Below are positions 52,836 to 62,322 of a DNA stretch of 64,000 bases, one piece after another (position 1 is the first letter of the stretch; each line of letters starts with the position of its first letter). The stretch is from Bacillus kexueae. Its GTDB lineage: Bacteria > Bacillota > Bacilli > Bacillales > Aeribacillaceae. The stretch lies in contig NZ_JALAZE010000001.1 in the NCBI RefSeq assembly GCF_022809095.1, forward strand, positions 558,001 to 622,000, given 5' to 3'. Both the position numbers and the translations under genes were made by a program. Under the pieces are notes generated by a model that worked only from the letters and a program-made list of their open reading frames with translations, ran no database searches and was not told the origin of the DNA.

Positions 52836-52993
52836 ACGCATATCCCTCCTAATTTTTTTCACAATGCCCTAAATCAATGTATGCCCAATTCAATCGTAAT
52901 ATGTCCGTTCGAAAAAGGACAAACGAATTATTTCTACTCCCGAAATATTTTGTTTATAATAGATAGAAATAACTGACAAAAGAAGGTGATTCT

Positions 52994-54205
52994 ATTTGTA
53001 AAAAACGAAACTTTACGATCATGTGGTTTGCCAACTTTTTCGTCGCAGCAAGCGCCACGATGATTTTGCCGTTTTTATCGCTGTACATTGAGACATTTTC
53101 AACTTATTCAGAGGAATTCGTTCAACGCTGGGCAGGCTATGTATTTGGGATAACATTTTTAATGGCTTTTTTTGTGTCACCACTTTGGGGACGATTTGCT
53201 GACAAGAACGGTTATAAGAAAATTTTATTAATCACAGGTACAGGTATCGCAACGAGCATCTTGCTAATGGGGTTTGTCTCCTCAGTGTATCAACTGTTTT
53301 TCTTACGGTTAGGAATGGGGCTTGTCACCGGATTTATTCCAACGTCTTTAGCCTTTATTTCTAGTCAAACACCAAAAGAAACAGCAGGTAAAACTCTCGG
53401 AACGCTGCAGATGGGAACTGTTTCAGGTGGCCTTTTAGGACCCGTACTCGGTGGAATGCTGGCAGATAGCTTCGGGTTCCAATATTCCTTTTTTATTACG
53501 GCGGCTGTCATTTACTTTGCCGTTATCCTTGTGTACGTAGGGGTTGTCGAGAAACACAGTGAAAAACAGGCGAACGAAATGGATCACCATACGCGCAAAG
53601 ATGTGCTACATATGATCGTCAAAGATCCGATGCTCCTTTCGGTCATGGTCATTTCCTTACTCGTCCAAACAGGAAATTTCAGCATTCAGCCGCTGCTAGC
53701 TTTATATGTACAAGATCTACATGGACCGGGACAAATCGCATTTTTTGCTGGTCTCGCTTTCTCAGCAACAGGACTCGGGAACTTACTTTCAGCGAGACGC
53801 TGGGGCCAACTTGGCGACCGCATCGGTTACGAGAAAGTGTTAATGCTGTTACTCGTATTTGGCGCGATTTTATTTATCCCACAAGCTTTAGCCACTAGCT
53901 TATGGCAGCTTGTGCTCTTCCGCTTTTTATATGGACTCTCCCTCGGTGGGATTATTCCGACGATTACCGCCTTCATCCGTCAAAAGGCTCCGGTATCGAT
54001 GCAAGGGGAAGTCATGGGCTATAATACAAGTTTACGATTTTTAGGAAATGTTACAGGTCCTGTGTTGGGAGGCATTATCGCATCATTCGTTAGCATATCT
54101 TCTGTCTTTTACGTCACCTCTTTATTATTCATCACATCGGCCGTTTTACTTTGGAAGGTTATACGTTGGGAATCAAGTAACGCGAAAAGATTAATAGAGT
54201 CGTAG
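52994..54205 (+). CDS. MFS multidrug efflux transporter, probable ATT start
   Basis: About 403 residues, 12 membrane segments, major facilitator fold with motif A 'GRFADKNGYKK' and motif C-like 'LGTLQMGTVSGGLLGPVLGG'. The first ATG (53021) has no ribosome site, whereas GAAGGTGAT stands 3-7 bases before an in-frame ATT at 52994 that gives the usual family start '(M)CKKRNFTIMWFANFFVAAS'. No other canonical start is in frame. A probable drug or metabolite exporter; substrate unknown. Confidence 0.82.
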   Translation: MCKKRNFTIMWFANFFVAASATMILPFLSLYIETFSTYSEEFVQRWAGYVFGITFLMAFFVSPLWGRFADKNGYKKILLITGTGIATSILLMGFVSSVYQLFFLRLGMGLVTGFIPTSLAFISSQTPKETAGKTLGTLQMGTVSGGLLGPVLGGMLADSFGFQYSFFITAAVIYFAVILVYVGVVEKHSEKQANEMDHHTRKDVLHMIVKDPMLLSVMVISLLVQTGNFSIQPLLALYVQDLHGPGQIAFFAGLAFSATGLGNLLSARRWGQLGDRIGYEKVLMLLLVFGAILFIPQALATSLWQLVLFRFLYGLSLGGIIPTITAFIRQKAPVSMQGEVMGYNTSLRFLGNVTGPVLGGIIASFVSISSVFYVTSLLFITSAVLLWKVIRWESSNAKRLIES

Positions 54206-54258
54206 AAAAAGGAGGAATTTCCGAAAGGTATAAGGTGAACGCAATGGGATAAAAGCAA

Positions 54259-54420
54259 AAGGGACTGTCCTAAAAGGACACTCCCTCTTTTATCCGGGTG
54301 ATTTCATCTGATAGCGGACGCTTTCCTCAGGGGAAGGCCTCAGCCTACTCAACTCGCAAGCTCGTGCTGCTCCCTATAGGACCCGCCATCATTCTATTTA
54401 AGGAACTTGTCAGGCAGTCC
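54259..54420 (+). terminator. Terminator plus adjoining hairpin-forming repeat
   Basis: AGGGACTGTCC-TAAAA-GGACACTCCCT then CTTTT ends the MFS transcript (54259-54295). The next 125 bp (AGCGGACGCTTTCCTCAGGGG ... GGCAGTCCCC) is a GC-rich segment whose outer edges GGGACTGTC / GGCAGTCCC are again inverted, resembling small intergenic repeats of bacilli; no gene. Confidence 0.65.
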
Positions 54421-54430
54421 CCTTAATTCA

Positions 54431-55207
54431 TTATCGGCCAAGAATGTGGAAACCAGAATCCACATGAAGCATTTCGCCCGTTAAGCCGCGAGAAAGGTCT
54501 GTGAATAGGAATAGCGCTGTGTCACCAACTTCTTCTTGCGTTGTCGTACGACGAAGCGGTGCACGCTCTTCAATATCTTTTAAGATGGAGTTAAAGTCAC
54601 TAACACCTTTCGCTGAAAGCGTACGAATTGGACCTGCAGAAATCGCATTGACACGAATTCCTTCTTTTCCAAGGTCGTTTGCTAAATATTTCACACTAGC
54701 GTCTAAAGATGCTTTCGCAACACCCATGACGTTGTAGTTTGTCACAACGCGCTCTCCACCTAAGTATGTTAATGTCACGATGCTTCCGCCTTCTGTCATA
54801 AGAGGACGAGCCGCTTTCGCAACAGCTGTTAAAGAATAAGAACTAATGTTATGCGCTAAAAGGAAGCCATCGCGTGTTGTATTTAAATATTCACCGTTTA
54901 ATTCCTCTTTATTCGCAAAAGCGATACAGTGAGCAATTCCGTGTACTACACCCACTTCTTCTTTAATTGTCGCGAAGCACTTTTCAATTTCTTCATCACT
55001 TGTAACATCACAAGGAAGCACTAAGTAATCTTCACGACCAAGCGTATCCACTAGATCACGTACAGACTTTTCCATACGCTCTCCAACGTATGTAAAAATT
55101 AAACGAGCTCCCGCTGCGTGTAAAGAACGTGCAATTCCCCACGCGATACTACGCTTATTTGCGACACCCATTACGACAATATTTTTACCCTCTAAAGAAA
55201 GATTCAT
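54431..55207 (-). CDS. fabI: Enoyl-[acyl-carrier-protein] reductase I
   Basis: A 258-residue SDR enzyme, the last step of each fatty-acid elongation round. The NAD(P)H site is 'GVANKRSIAWGIARSLHAAG'; the catalytic pair is Tyr and Lys in 'NYNVMGVAKASLDASVKYLA' (Y-x6-K, the FabI spacing); 'AISAGPIRTLSAKGV' is typical. Target of triclosan and similar inhibitors. ATG after AGGAGG. Neighbourhood with cotO matches B. subtilis. Confidence 0.95.
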   Translation of the reverse strand: MNLSLEGKNIVVMGVANKRSIAWGIARSLHAAGARLIFTYVGERMEKSVRDLVDTLGREDYLVLPCDVTSDEEIEKCFATIKEEVGVVHGIAHCIAFANKEELNGEYLNTTRDGFLLAHNISSYSLTAVAKAARPLMTEGGSIVTLTYLGGERVVTNYNVMGVAKASLDASVKYLANDLGKEGIRVNAISAGPIRTLSAKGVSDFNSILKDIEERAPLRRTTTQEEVGDTALFLFTDLSRGLTGEMLHVDSGFHILGR

Positions 55208-55302
55208 TTGTTAATCCTCCTAAAATTTAATACAAGTTATTAGTACCTAGTCATAATTATATCATTGGCTTGTCTTTCATGACAACACTTTCCTTCATCC
55301 AA

Positions 55303-56301
55303 TCATTCCCGATTTGTTGGAATTGTATAAGTACGGTACTTCTTTTGTCCTTTTCGTTCTAATTGTGCCGATAAAAGAAGTCTTCGTGAAACATGCCTGG
55401 AAGAAATGTGGAGAAACGAGCGGAGTTCTTCATTTGTAAGAGGTTTTTGAAATAGAAGAAAATAATCGTGAATTCCTTGTAAATGAGCTGTCTTATTACT
55501 TACACTACATGATGAACAAATCCACTGACCATTTTGACGTTGCATCGGGAGATACAGACATCCCGGACATTGAACACCCGTAAGAATTTCAGCCTTCGAT
55601 AACTGAAAGGCCGCTAAAACATCTTTTATAAGAGGGCGATTTTTCTTTTTTAAGATATTCGCTAATTTTTTCACATCCTTGTTTGGAAGATGCCCTTTGC
55701 TATACCTCTTTCTAATTGCCTCCATTTTGTCTGGAAGAAATGCCGAATGGAATACACGACCTGAAATTTCATGGTTTGGTACGGTGGAACGAATAAGAGT
55801 AGACGGATTGCTAATTACAATGAAGGATTCGATAGGAAGTTGAGGAAATTTGTTAAACTCTAGCCACTGTTGAAAAAGACGCCTTTGACGATTAATTTGA
55901 AGGATGGGGTCAGGAAACACTTCCTCTACACCATCTTTTTCACGGATTAATTGATGAAATGTAGGATCAAACATAAGTTTACCAGTGAGGTTTTTGACTT
56001 CAAGAATGACGATAAAATGACTAGTCAAAATAATCGTATCTAGCTGAATAAAATGATCTTCATGGATTGCGAGCCTGACATTGTGTAGAAGAAAAAAATT
56101 CTCAAAAGGTAATTCAGAAAGATAAAATTCAATCGACTCCTCTCCACGGTGACCAGCTAAATGCTTTCCAAGCTCCGTTTCAATAGATTCTCGTTTCGGA
56201 TGATTTGGCGATAACCGTCGCAACAGCGCTTCAAGCTGCTGAATATACTCCGGCTTTTGTCGCTCTTTTATAATCAAGACTGTCAACTCCTTTCTATCCA
56301 T
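55303..56301 (-). CDS. NERD domain protein (nuclease-related)
   Basis: A 332-residue protein. The NERD domain is at about 50-170: 'GHRGEESIEFYL' and 'IQLDTIILTSHFIVILEVKNLTGKL' carry the E, D and E-x-K of the restriction-endonuclease-like fold. A Cys4 zinc ribbon follows (C-x-x-C 'VQCPGCLYLPM' and 'WICSSCSVSN', about 243-270), then a winged-helix-like end. Bacillus homologues are of unknown function. The gene starts within 75 bases of array 2, on the opposite side from the antiporter gene. Confidence 0.82.
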   Translation of the reverse strand: MDRKELTVLIIKERQKPEYIQQLEALLRRLSPNHPKRESIETELGKHLAGHRGEESIEFYLSELPFENFFLLHNVRLAIHEDHFIQLDTIILTSHFIVILEVKNLTGKLMFDPTFHQLIREKDGVEEVFPDPILQINRQRRLFQQWLEFNKFPQLPIESFIVISNPSTLIRSTVPNHEISGRVFHSAFLPDKMEAIRKRYSKGHLPNKDVKKLANILKKKNRPLIKDVLAAFQLSKAEILTGVQCPGCLYLPMQRQNGQWICSSCSVSNKTAHLQGIHDYFLLFQKPLTNEELRSFLHISSRHVSRRLLLSAQLERKGQKKYRTYTIPTNRE

Positions 56302-56373
56302 GTTTTCTATTCAACACGAAATGAAAATATCCTTTTTGAAAATGGGACATTTTTTATTCGAGGGTGGACTCCT

Positions 56374-57131
56374 CTATGAGCGGGGGCTACTCTCTTATGC
56401 GCGGACTCACCCCTTCTATGCGCGCAGGCCTCTTTCCTATGCGCGGACCCGGCCACCCTATGCGCGGACTCGGCTTCTCTATGCGCGCGATCCTATTCCC
56501 TATGCGCGGCTCTATACCTCCTATGCGCGCGACCTTCTACACTATGCGCGGATTCACCACTCCTATGCGCGCGACCTACTCCACTATGCGCGGCTCCACT
56601 GCCCTATGCGCGCGATCTTCTACACTATGCGCGGCTCTACTCCTCCTATGCGCGCGATCTTCTACACTATGCGCAGCTCTACTCCTCCTATGCGCGCGAT
56701 CTTCTACACTATGCGCGGCTCCACTCTCCTATGCGCGCGATCCTCTTCCCTATGCGCGACTTCGGCCCTTCTATGCGCGCGATCCTATTCCCTATGCGCG
56801 GCTCTACTCCTCCTATGCGCGCGATCTTCTACACTATGCGCGGCTCCACTCTCCTATGCGCGCGATCTTCTACACTATGCGCGGATTCACCACTCCTATG
56901 CGCGCGATCTTCTACACTATGCCCGGATTCACCACTCCTATCTTCTACACTATGCGCGGACTCGGCCACCCTATGCGCGCGATCCTATTCCCTATGCGCG
57001 CAATTTACTCCCCTATGCGCCGATCCTCTTCCCCAATGCGCGCGACCTACTCCACTATGCGCGGATTCACCACTCCTATGCGCGCGACCTACTCCACTAT
57101 GCGCGCCATCTCCTCCACTACGCCCGTTGTC
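56374..57131. repeat. 21-bp array with CTATGCGCG core (array 2), ~36 units
   Basis: About 36 units, nearly all 21 bp, with core CTATGCGCG. Two unit types alternate through much of the array (CTATGCGCGCGATCTTCTAC and CTATGCGCGGCTCTACTCCT), giving a 42-bp higher-order period. One unit near 56935 is truncated to about 12 bp, and a few cores are mutated (CTATGCCCGG, CAATGCGCGC). It lies between the start of the NERD gene and the terminator of the CPA2 antiporter gene. All forward frames are mostly open, without a ribosome site. Confidence 0.95.
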
Positions 57132-57156
57132 GCCCCTTCTATACCTCAAATAGAAA

Positions 57157-57189
57157 AACCACTCCAACGAATGGAGTGGTTTTTCTTGT
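57157..57189. terminator. Terminator after CPA2 antiporter gene
   Basis: AAAAACCACTC-CAACGAATG-GAGTGGTTTTTCTT; bidirectional, between array 2 and the antiporter. Confidence 0.9.
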
Positions 57190-59049
57190 TTAGCATGTTT
57201 CGCAGAATTCGAGTTCGCGTTTTAGTTCGTCTACGTATTCTCTTGAGCCGGTGACAATCAGGCGGTCGCCTGCTTTTAGTTCGGTGTCACCGTGAGGAAC
57301 GATGGAGTCTTTTCCTCTAAAGATGCGGACGAAGATGACGTCTCCCGTGAATGGGAAGTTTCGCAACATGACGCCGTCATATTTGTAGTTGTTCATATTA
57401 ATTTGGTAAAGCGTTGTTTCTTGGTTCGATAGGATGCGCATGACACTTGGTGATTCGATGAGTGCGCGCAGTAAGAGTTTCGTTGATAAAAGAACGGAGA
57501 ATACGTCGATTCCTTTTTCTTTGAGAGCTTCGTCTAAGTCTGGGGAAGCAATACTTGCAATGACGCGGTTTACTCCTAGTTCTTTTGCAAAGATTGAAAT
57601 TTCTGCATTTCGCACTTCGTTTCCAGTAGCGACGACTAATACATCCGAATCGAAAATGTTATGTTTTTTCAACGTTTCAATCGAATAGTCTGCCAGTTCC
57701 TCAATTTTAAATAGTGATTTCGAAATTTGTTTATCAATTTTCTCTTGCTGTGTATGGTACACCGTTGTTTCATAAATGTTATTGTTTAACTCACGCGTAA
57801 CCGGAAGCGTCATTTGGTTGGCGCCAATGAACGAAACCTTTAATTTCGTATTTTGCACTTCCTGTTTCGGGAAGATTTTTTTGAACCCAATTGGTGAAAC
57901 GATACTTGCAATGATCGCAACTAAAATGAGGGCCCCTGACATGTTGGCATCAATGATGTTCATGCGCTCCCCAATCTTAGCTGATGCAATGACAAGTGAT
58001 AATGTTGACGTTAATAAAAAGGCTGATGCCACTGTCGTTTTCGTGTCATACCAACGATTTAAATAAAACACTGGGACGAGCTTTGACACGAATAAAGCAA
58101 TAAATAAAAGCGGGATTAACATTAAAATTTGTGGATCTTTAAAGAGCGACCAAATGTCGAGCTCCACCCCAACCATTACGAAAAAGATGGGAATTAAAAA
58201 TCCGTACCCGAATGAATCAAGCTTTTGTACCATCTCTGAGTTAGGTGAAAGCAAGGAAACAAGCACCCCTGCTAAGAACGCACCTAAAATATTTTCAGCG
58301 CCGACTGTCTCTGAAATAGCAACTAACACGATAATGAGCGTAAATACGGCACGTGTTCCAATTTGGATGGTACCTTTTGACATCGTTTCAATAAACGATC
58401 GATTCTGGAATTTCTTTCCTAAGAAGTAAAGTAAAATTCCCGCTCCAAATAAGATAAGTAATAACCATGTATTCGTGCTTCCATCACCGTAAAGTGCTGC
58501 AAAAACTGCAAGCAATACCATCGTGACAAGGTCAGCGATAACCGCGACTAATAAAATAATCTGTCCGATGTTGGACTTCATGATGTGAGCATCTTTTAAC
58601 GTTGGTACAACAACCCCTAAGGAAATCGTTGAGATAATTAACGTCATCAGAAACGCGTTATCAATAAAGCCGATAAATACAAACAAGTATGACAAGGCAA
58701 GGGATAAAACAAAAATGCCAGTAAAAATGATCATTGCCACACCAAATGTGTTTGGTGCAGGTTTTCCATTCGGCAACGTATCTTTCTTTTTATTTTTCGC
58801 AAACGCTGAAAAATCGATTTCAACACCGCTTAAAAACATTAAAAAGATAAAGCCTAGCGTCGATAAAATTTCGAGCCAAGAATCTGGGTGGACGATGTTA
58901 AAACCACTTTTTCCGATAATTAATCCCATAATGATTTCGGCAACGACCACAGGAATCACATTCAGCCGCAATCGGTGCAATAAAATTGGTGTGATAAAAG
59001 CTACGATTAAAACAATAACTAATGATGTAACTGAAGCATGATGTTCCAT
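57190..59049 (-). CDS. yjbQ: CPA2-family monovalent cation:proton antiporter with RCK domain (YjbQ type)
   Basis: A 619-residue membrane protein. About twelve hydrophobic segments fill residues 8-390 (Na+/H+ exchanger fold, with 'GFIFLMFLSGVEIDFSAF' and 'FLAGVLVSLLSPNSE'), followed by a TrkA-N type RCK domain (about 400-520, 'KVSFIGANQMTLPVTRELN') and a TrkA-C domain to the end ('GDRLIVTGSREYVDELK'). It exchanges K+ or Na+ for H+ under nucleotide or ion control. ATG with AGGAGGTAG upstream. Gene order with prpE and rluD follows B. subtilis. Confidence 0.92.
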   Translation of the reverse strand: MEHHASVTSLVIVLIVAFITPILLHRLRLNVIPVVVAEIIMGLIIGKSGFNIVHPDSWLEILSTLGFIFLMFLSGVEIDFSAFAKNKKKDTLPNGKPAPNTFGVAMIIFTGIFVLSLALSYLFVFIGFIDNAFLMTLIISTISLGVVVPTLKDAHIMKSNIGQIILLVAVIADLVTMVLLAVFAALYGDGSTNTWLLLILFGAGILLYFLGKKFQNRSFIETMSKGTIQIGTRAVFTLIIVLVAISETVGAENILGAFLAGVLVSLLSPNSEMVQKLDSFGYGFLIPIFFVMVGVELDIWSLFKDPQILMLIPLLFIALFVSKLVPVFYLNRWYDTKTTVASAFLLTSTLSLVIASAKIGERMNIIDANMSGALILVAIIASIVSPIGFKKIFPKQEVQNTKLKVSFIGANQMTLPVTRELNNNIYETTVYHTQQEKIDKQISKSLFKIEELADYSIETLKKHNIFDSDVLVVATGNEVRNAEISIFAKELGVNRVIASIASPDLDEALKEKGIDVFSVLLSTKLLLRALIESPSVMRILSNQETTLYQINMNNYKYDGVMLRNFPFTGDVIFVRIFRGKDSIVPHGDTELKAGDRLIVTGSREYVDELKRELEFCETC

Positions 59050-59081
59050 TTACACTACCTCCTTATAGAGGAACTTTCATC

Positions 59082-59253
59082 TTTTGAAAAGGCTGTTTTC
59101 GTATAGATTGTTGCTTTTTCAGTCATATTTAAAGTGAATGCTAAACATTGCGCTCCAGACACTTGCTTTCCTCTACTTCCCACAGGAGTCATGTGTCTTC
59201 CGCTCCATGTACTAAAGCAACAATCCTTTAGAAAAGAGCCTTTGAAAAAAAGC
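59082..59253. repeat. MITE-like element, copy 2 (short form)
   Basis: About 170 bp. TTTTGAAAAGGCTGTTTTCGT at the left and ACAATCCTTTAGAAAAGAGCC at the right form the same imperfect inverted ends as the element at 17509. Outer sequences match closely; the central GC-rich block of copy 1 is absent. No open frame. It lies between the antiporter start and the mgtE end. Confidence 0.78.
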
Positions 59254-59280
59254 TTCCCTCAAACTTGAACGATTATCATA

Positions 59281-60648
59281 CTATAATAAATAGTTCATAA
59301 ATAATGTTGCCATGCCAAAATAAATTAAAATACTGATAATGTCATTAATCGTTGTAATGAATGGACCGGAAGCAACCGCAGGGTCAATATTTAATTTGTG
59401 CATCACAAACGGTACGAATGCACCTGCAATCGTTGCAACTGTTAGCGTCGCTAAAATGGAAATGCCAACGAGTAATCCGAGGAATAATTGTTGCTTCCAT
59501 AAAAAGACGACGATGGTCACGACGAAGCCACAAACTGTACCAGTAATAACACCTGTCCCCGCTTCTTTCATTATAATTTTTTTGAAGCTTTCTCCATTAT
59601 CATCCCCAGTTGCTAGTCGACGCACGGCAATGGCTAATGCTTGTGTCCCTGTATTTCCGGCCATACCGGCAATTAAGGGGATAAAGACTGCTAAAATGGC
59701 AACTTGATTAATGGTCTCTTCAAATTGTCCAATTAAGCTTGCGGTAAACATTCCTAAAAACAATAAGATTATTAGCCACGGCAAGCGCTTCTTAGCTGCT
59801 GACAGCGGGTTTGGATCATGGGAATCGACGTCGCTTACGGCCGCAAGCTTTGAATAATCATCTGACGCTTCTTCATCCAATACGTCAATAATGTCATCGA
59901 CAGTGATAATGCCTAGTAAGTGGTTTTGGAAATCTACAACGGGAAGTGCTAAGAAGTCATAATCTTTCATTTTGCGCGCCACTTCCTCTTGGTCTTCACC
60001 AACAGACACTGAATATACCCGTTCGTGCATAATGTCTCCGATCATCGCATCATCATCGTGGATAATCAAGTCACGCAACGATATAACTCCAACTAAATGC
60101 TTTTCTTGGTCGATTACATAAACGTAATAAATAGTTTCCGCATTGGGCGCTTCATTTTTCAAAATCGTCATCGCGGAGCGGACCGTTTGATTGGCGTGAA
60201 TCGCGATGTATTCGGTTGTCATAATACTACCGGCTGTAAATTCTTCGTAGTGAAGTAACTCACGAATTTCTTCAGCCGATTCTTTATCCATAATCGTTAA
60301 GTAGCTTGCAACTTGGTCTTTATTTAAATCGTTTAAAACGTCAACCGCGTCATCCACATACATGTTTTCCAACATTTGTGCGCCAAAGGTTGGATCCATC
60401 TCTTCTAAAAATGGTCGATAGCCCCCATCATCTTCTTCAATGTTTTCAAAAATAGAGGCCATTTCTTCTGGTGAAAGATACGCATATACCAGCATTCTAG
60501 CATCTTTCTCTAATTTCAAGAAGAATTTTGCTTGATCATACGGGTGGAGTTGTAAAAACGTTGCACGGAAAGTCGGCATATCTTCCATTAGCAAGGCTTC
60601 ATTTAAGACGTTTCCATCGAACTCGACACGTTCTTTTTCCGTCGTCAT
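59281..60648 (-). CDS. mgtE: Magnesium transporter MgtE
   Basis: 455 residues from ATG 60648 (AGGAGGAGATGTA upstream). N-terminal helical gating domain (about 15-125), two CBS domains ('SIMTTEYIAIHANQTVRSAM', 'ALPVVDFQNHLLGIITVDDIIDVLDEE'), and five C-terminal membrane helices with the pore motif region 'FIPLIAGMAGNTGTQALAIAVR' (family G-N-x-G-x-Q). A Mg2+-gated Mg2+ channel or transporter. I see no M-box riboswitch in the 250 bases upstream, unlike the riboswitch-controlled mgtE of B. subtilis. Confidence 0.94.
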   Translation of the reverse strand: MTTEKERVEFDGNVLNEALLMEDMPTFRATFLQLHPYDQAKFFLKLEKDARMLVYAYLSPEEMASIFENIEEDDGGYRPFLEEMDPTFGAQMLENMYVDDAVDVLNDLNKDQVASYLTIMDKESAEEIRELLHYEEFTAGSIMTTEYIAIHANQTVRSAMTILKNEAPNAETIYYVYVIDQEKHLVGVISLRDLIIHDDDAMIGDIMHERVYSVSVGEDQEEVARKMKDYDFLALPVVDFQNHLLGIITVDDIIDVLDEEASDDYSKLAAVSDVDSHDPNPLSAAKKRLPWLIILLFLGMFTASLIGQFEETINQVAILAVFIPLIAGMAGNTGTQALAIAVRRLATGDDNGESFKKIIMKEAGTGVITGTVCGFVVTIVVFLWKQQLFLGLLVGISILATLTVATIAGAFVPFVMHKLNIDPAVASGPFITTINDIISILIYFGMATLFMNYLL

Positions 60649-60898
60649 TACATCTCCTCCTCTCAAAAATCCGAAAACTTTAACCAACTGTCTCCACTAT
60701 ATTAGCAAATCTAACGAATGTTGTCGCTAAAGGTTGGAAAATTTTTAACCGAATCCTCAATAGACGGAAAATTCACACACGAAATAAACATCCTACTACT
60801 TAGAATTCCATTCCCTTCTTCCTTTACTCGAAAACTTCAATCTTTTTTACCACTTTGGTATGATTAGGAGAAATAAACAGATAAAAAGGTGATTTTAA

Positions 60899-61633
60899 AT
60901 GTACGATATCATTGGTGATATACACGGTTGTTTCAAAGAATTTAAAGCGCTCACCACAAAACTAGGTTATCGTTGGGATACGGGAGTGCCTATTTCTTCT
61001 AGCGGCCGAAAACTAGTTTTCGTTGGAGATTTAACCGATCGAGGACCGGAATCGTTGAAAGTTATCGAAGCGGTATACGAACTTGTTCAACAGAAAAAAG
61101 CCATCTATGTCCCAGGAAATCACTGTAATAAGCTGTACCGTTTCTTTTTAGGCAATCCTGTGAAAATTGCACACGGTTTAGAGACAACTGTCGCTGAATA
61201 TGAAGAACTTTCAAGCAAACAACAAGAAGAAATAAAACACCAATTTATGTGGTTATATGAACAAGCTCCCCTTTATGCGACATTAGATGACGGGAAACTT
61301 ATTGTCGCTCATGCAGGGATAAAAGAAGAGATGATTGGAAAAACATCTGGAAAAGTGAAAACCTTTGTCTTTTACGGAGATATAACCGGAAGAACGAACC
61401 CTGACGGTACGCCTGAACGTCGCGATTGGGCGGCTTCATATAAAGGTCGTCCCTTCATCGTATATGGACATACTCCCGTTATAGCACCGCGATTCCTCAA
61501 CCAGACCGTCAATATCGATACGGGATGCGTTTTCGGTAACTGTTTAACTGCACTCCGTTATCCTGAAAAAGAAACTACCTCTGTACCGTCAAGTATGCCT
61601 TACATTGCGGAAAAATTTCGTGACCTTACATAA
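60899..61633 (+). CDS. prpE: Bis(5'-nucleosyl)-tetraphosphatase PrpE
   Basis: A 244-residue metallophosphatase of the PPP fold: GDIHG ('[13 protein letters not shown]', residues 3-9), 'GDLTDRGP' and 'GNHCNKL', with later His in 'VAHAGI' and 'VYGHTPV'. It splits Ap4A-type dinucleotides symmetrically and has protein-phosphatase-like roles in B. subtilis spores. ATG after AAAGGTGATTTTAA; TATGAT about 40 bases upstream is a likely -10. Confidence 0.92.
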   Translation: MYDIIGDIHGCFKEFKALTTKLGYRWDTGVPISSSGRKLVFVGDLTDRGPESLKVIEAVYELVQQKKAIYVPGNHCNKLYRFFLGNPVKIAHGLETTVAEYEELSSKQQEEIKHQFMWLYEQAPLYATLDDGKLIVAHAGIKEEMIGKTSGKVKTFVFYGDITGRTNPDGTPERRDWAASYKGRPFIVYGHTPVIAPRFLNQTVNIDTGCVFGNCLTALRYPEKETTSVPSSMPYIAEKFRDLT

Positions 61634-61642
61634 CTAAACGGT

Positions 61643-61930
61643 TTATAAGAAACATACATGATTTTACACTCACACCCCGGACATGAAAATTTATTCTCCC
61701 CGGGGTTTTTTCTTTCTACCATCTACCTATCATGATCGATCATTCAGCTCATAGGTAATTTTTATTTTCACAGAAAAAGCGCAAGTTAGGCGAAGGGCGC
61801 GAACCTGCGAAGAGGCTTCCGTCGCCACAGCAGGGCCGAAGCGACCCGAGCTGATGGCGTTTGGAGCTAGACACCAAAAAAAGAGAATACTTTTACACTT
61901 TATTGAACGTAAACTTTCTGTAACAATAAA
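61643..61930 (+). repeat. Duplicated intergenic block, copy A (includes dispersed repeat copy 3)
   Basis: Begins TTATAAGAAACATACATGATT directly after prpE, contains its terminator (CCCCGG ... CCGGGG then TTTTTT, 61674-61712), a TATCATGATCGATCATTCAGC segment, and from 61773 a shortened copy of the roughly 180-bp dispersed repeat. The block recurs in the same orientation at 63416-63659. It fills most of the gap after prpE. Confidence 0.85.
61674..61712 (+). terminator. Terminator after prpE
   Basis: ACCCCGG - 18 bases - CCCCGGGGT followed by TTTTTTCTTT. Confidence 0.75.
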
Positions 61931-62074
61931 ATGAAACAAGTGGAGAAAAAACAACTCGTTTTCCTCCACTTGTTTTTTTCCTAAGAAATTTCCGAAAAGG
62001 TTTACACCAAAATATTTCTTTAATGTTAAAATTAGTTAAGAACATCTTAATATAAGGAGGGACTATACTAAGTT

Positions 62075-62296
62075 ATGAAATCACAAGATGGACTCTACTT
62101 AGCCATTTTAGGATATGTCCTACCTATTATTTTTCTTACTTATCTCTTCTTTAACAGCGAAATATTAATCCCCGCCGGATACGAATTAGCAATTGATGGG
62201 TATGTAATATCCAGAACGTTAGTACTTCTTTTTAACTTATACTTGATATCGAAGTTAGGCATTTTTTTGTATAAGTACATTGCAAAGGATAAGTAA
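62075..62296 (+). CDS. Small two-helix membrane protein (73 aa)
   Basis: A 73-residue protein with two hydrophobic helices (about 7-27 and 45-66) and a short polar loop, ending K-Y-I-A-K-D-K. AAGGAGGG lies 13 bases before ATG, a longer spacing than usual. No family recognised. Convergent with rluD, and flanked with it by the two copies of a duplicated intergenic block. Confidence 0.6.
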   Translation: MKSQDGLYLAILGYVLPIIFLTYLFFNSEILIPAGYELAIDGYVISRTLVLLFNLYLISKLGIFLYKYIAKDK

Positions 62297-62322
62297 CACT
62301 GATTTCAACGTTTTTAGACCAT

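Noticed and set aside
46587-57131. CRISPR arrays
   Set aside because: The repeats are tandem with 9-10-base core and 10-11-base linkers that are themselves repeated; spacers of 30 bases or so and cas genes are absent.
56300-57254. Forward frames of about 297, 296 and 140 codons across array 2
   Set aside because: Same reason as array 1; they also start inside or opposite the NERD gene start and end inside the antiporter gene.
60649-60898. M-box magnesium riboswitch before mgtE
   Set aside because: No M-box core motifs could be seen in the 250 bases between mgtE and prpE.
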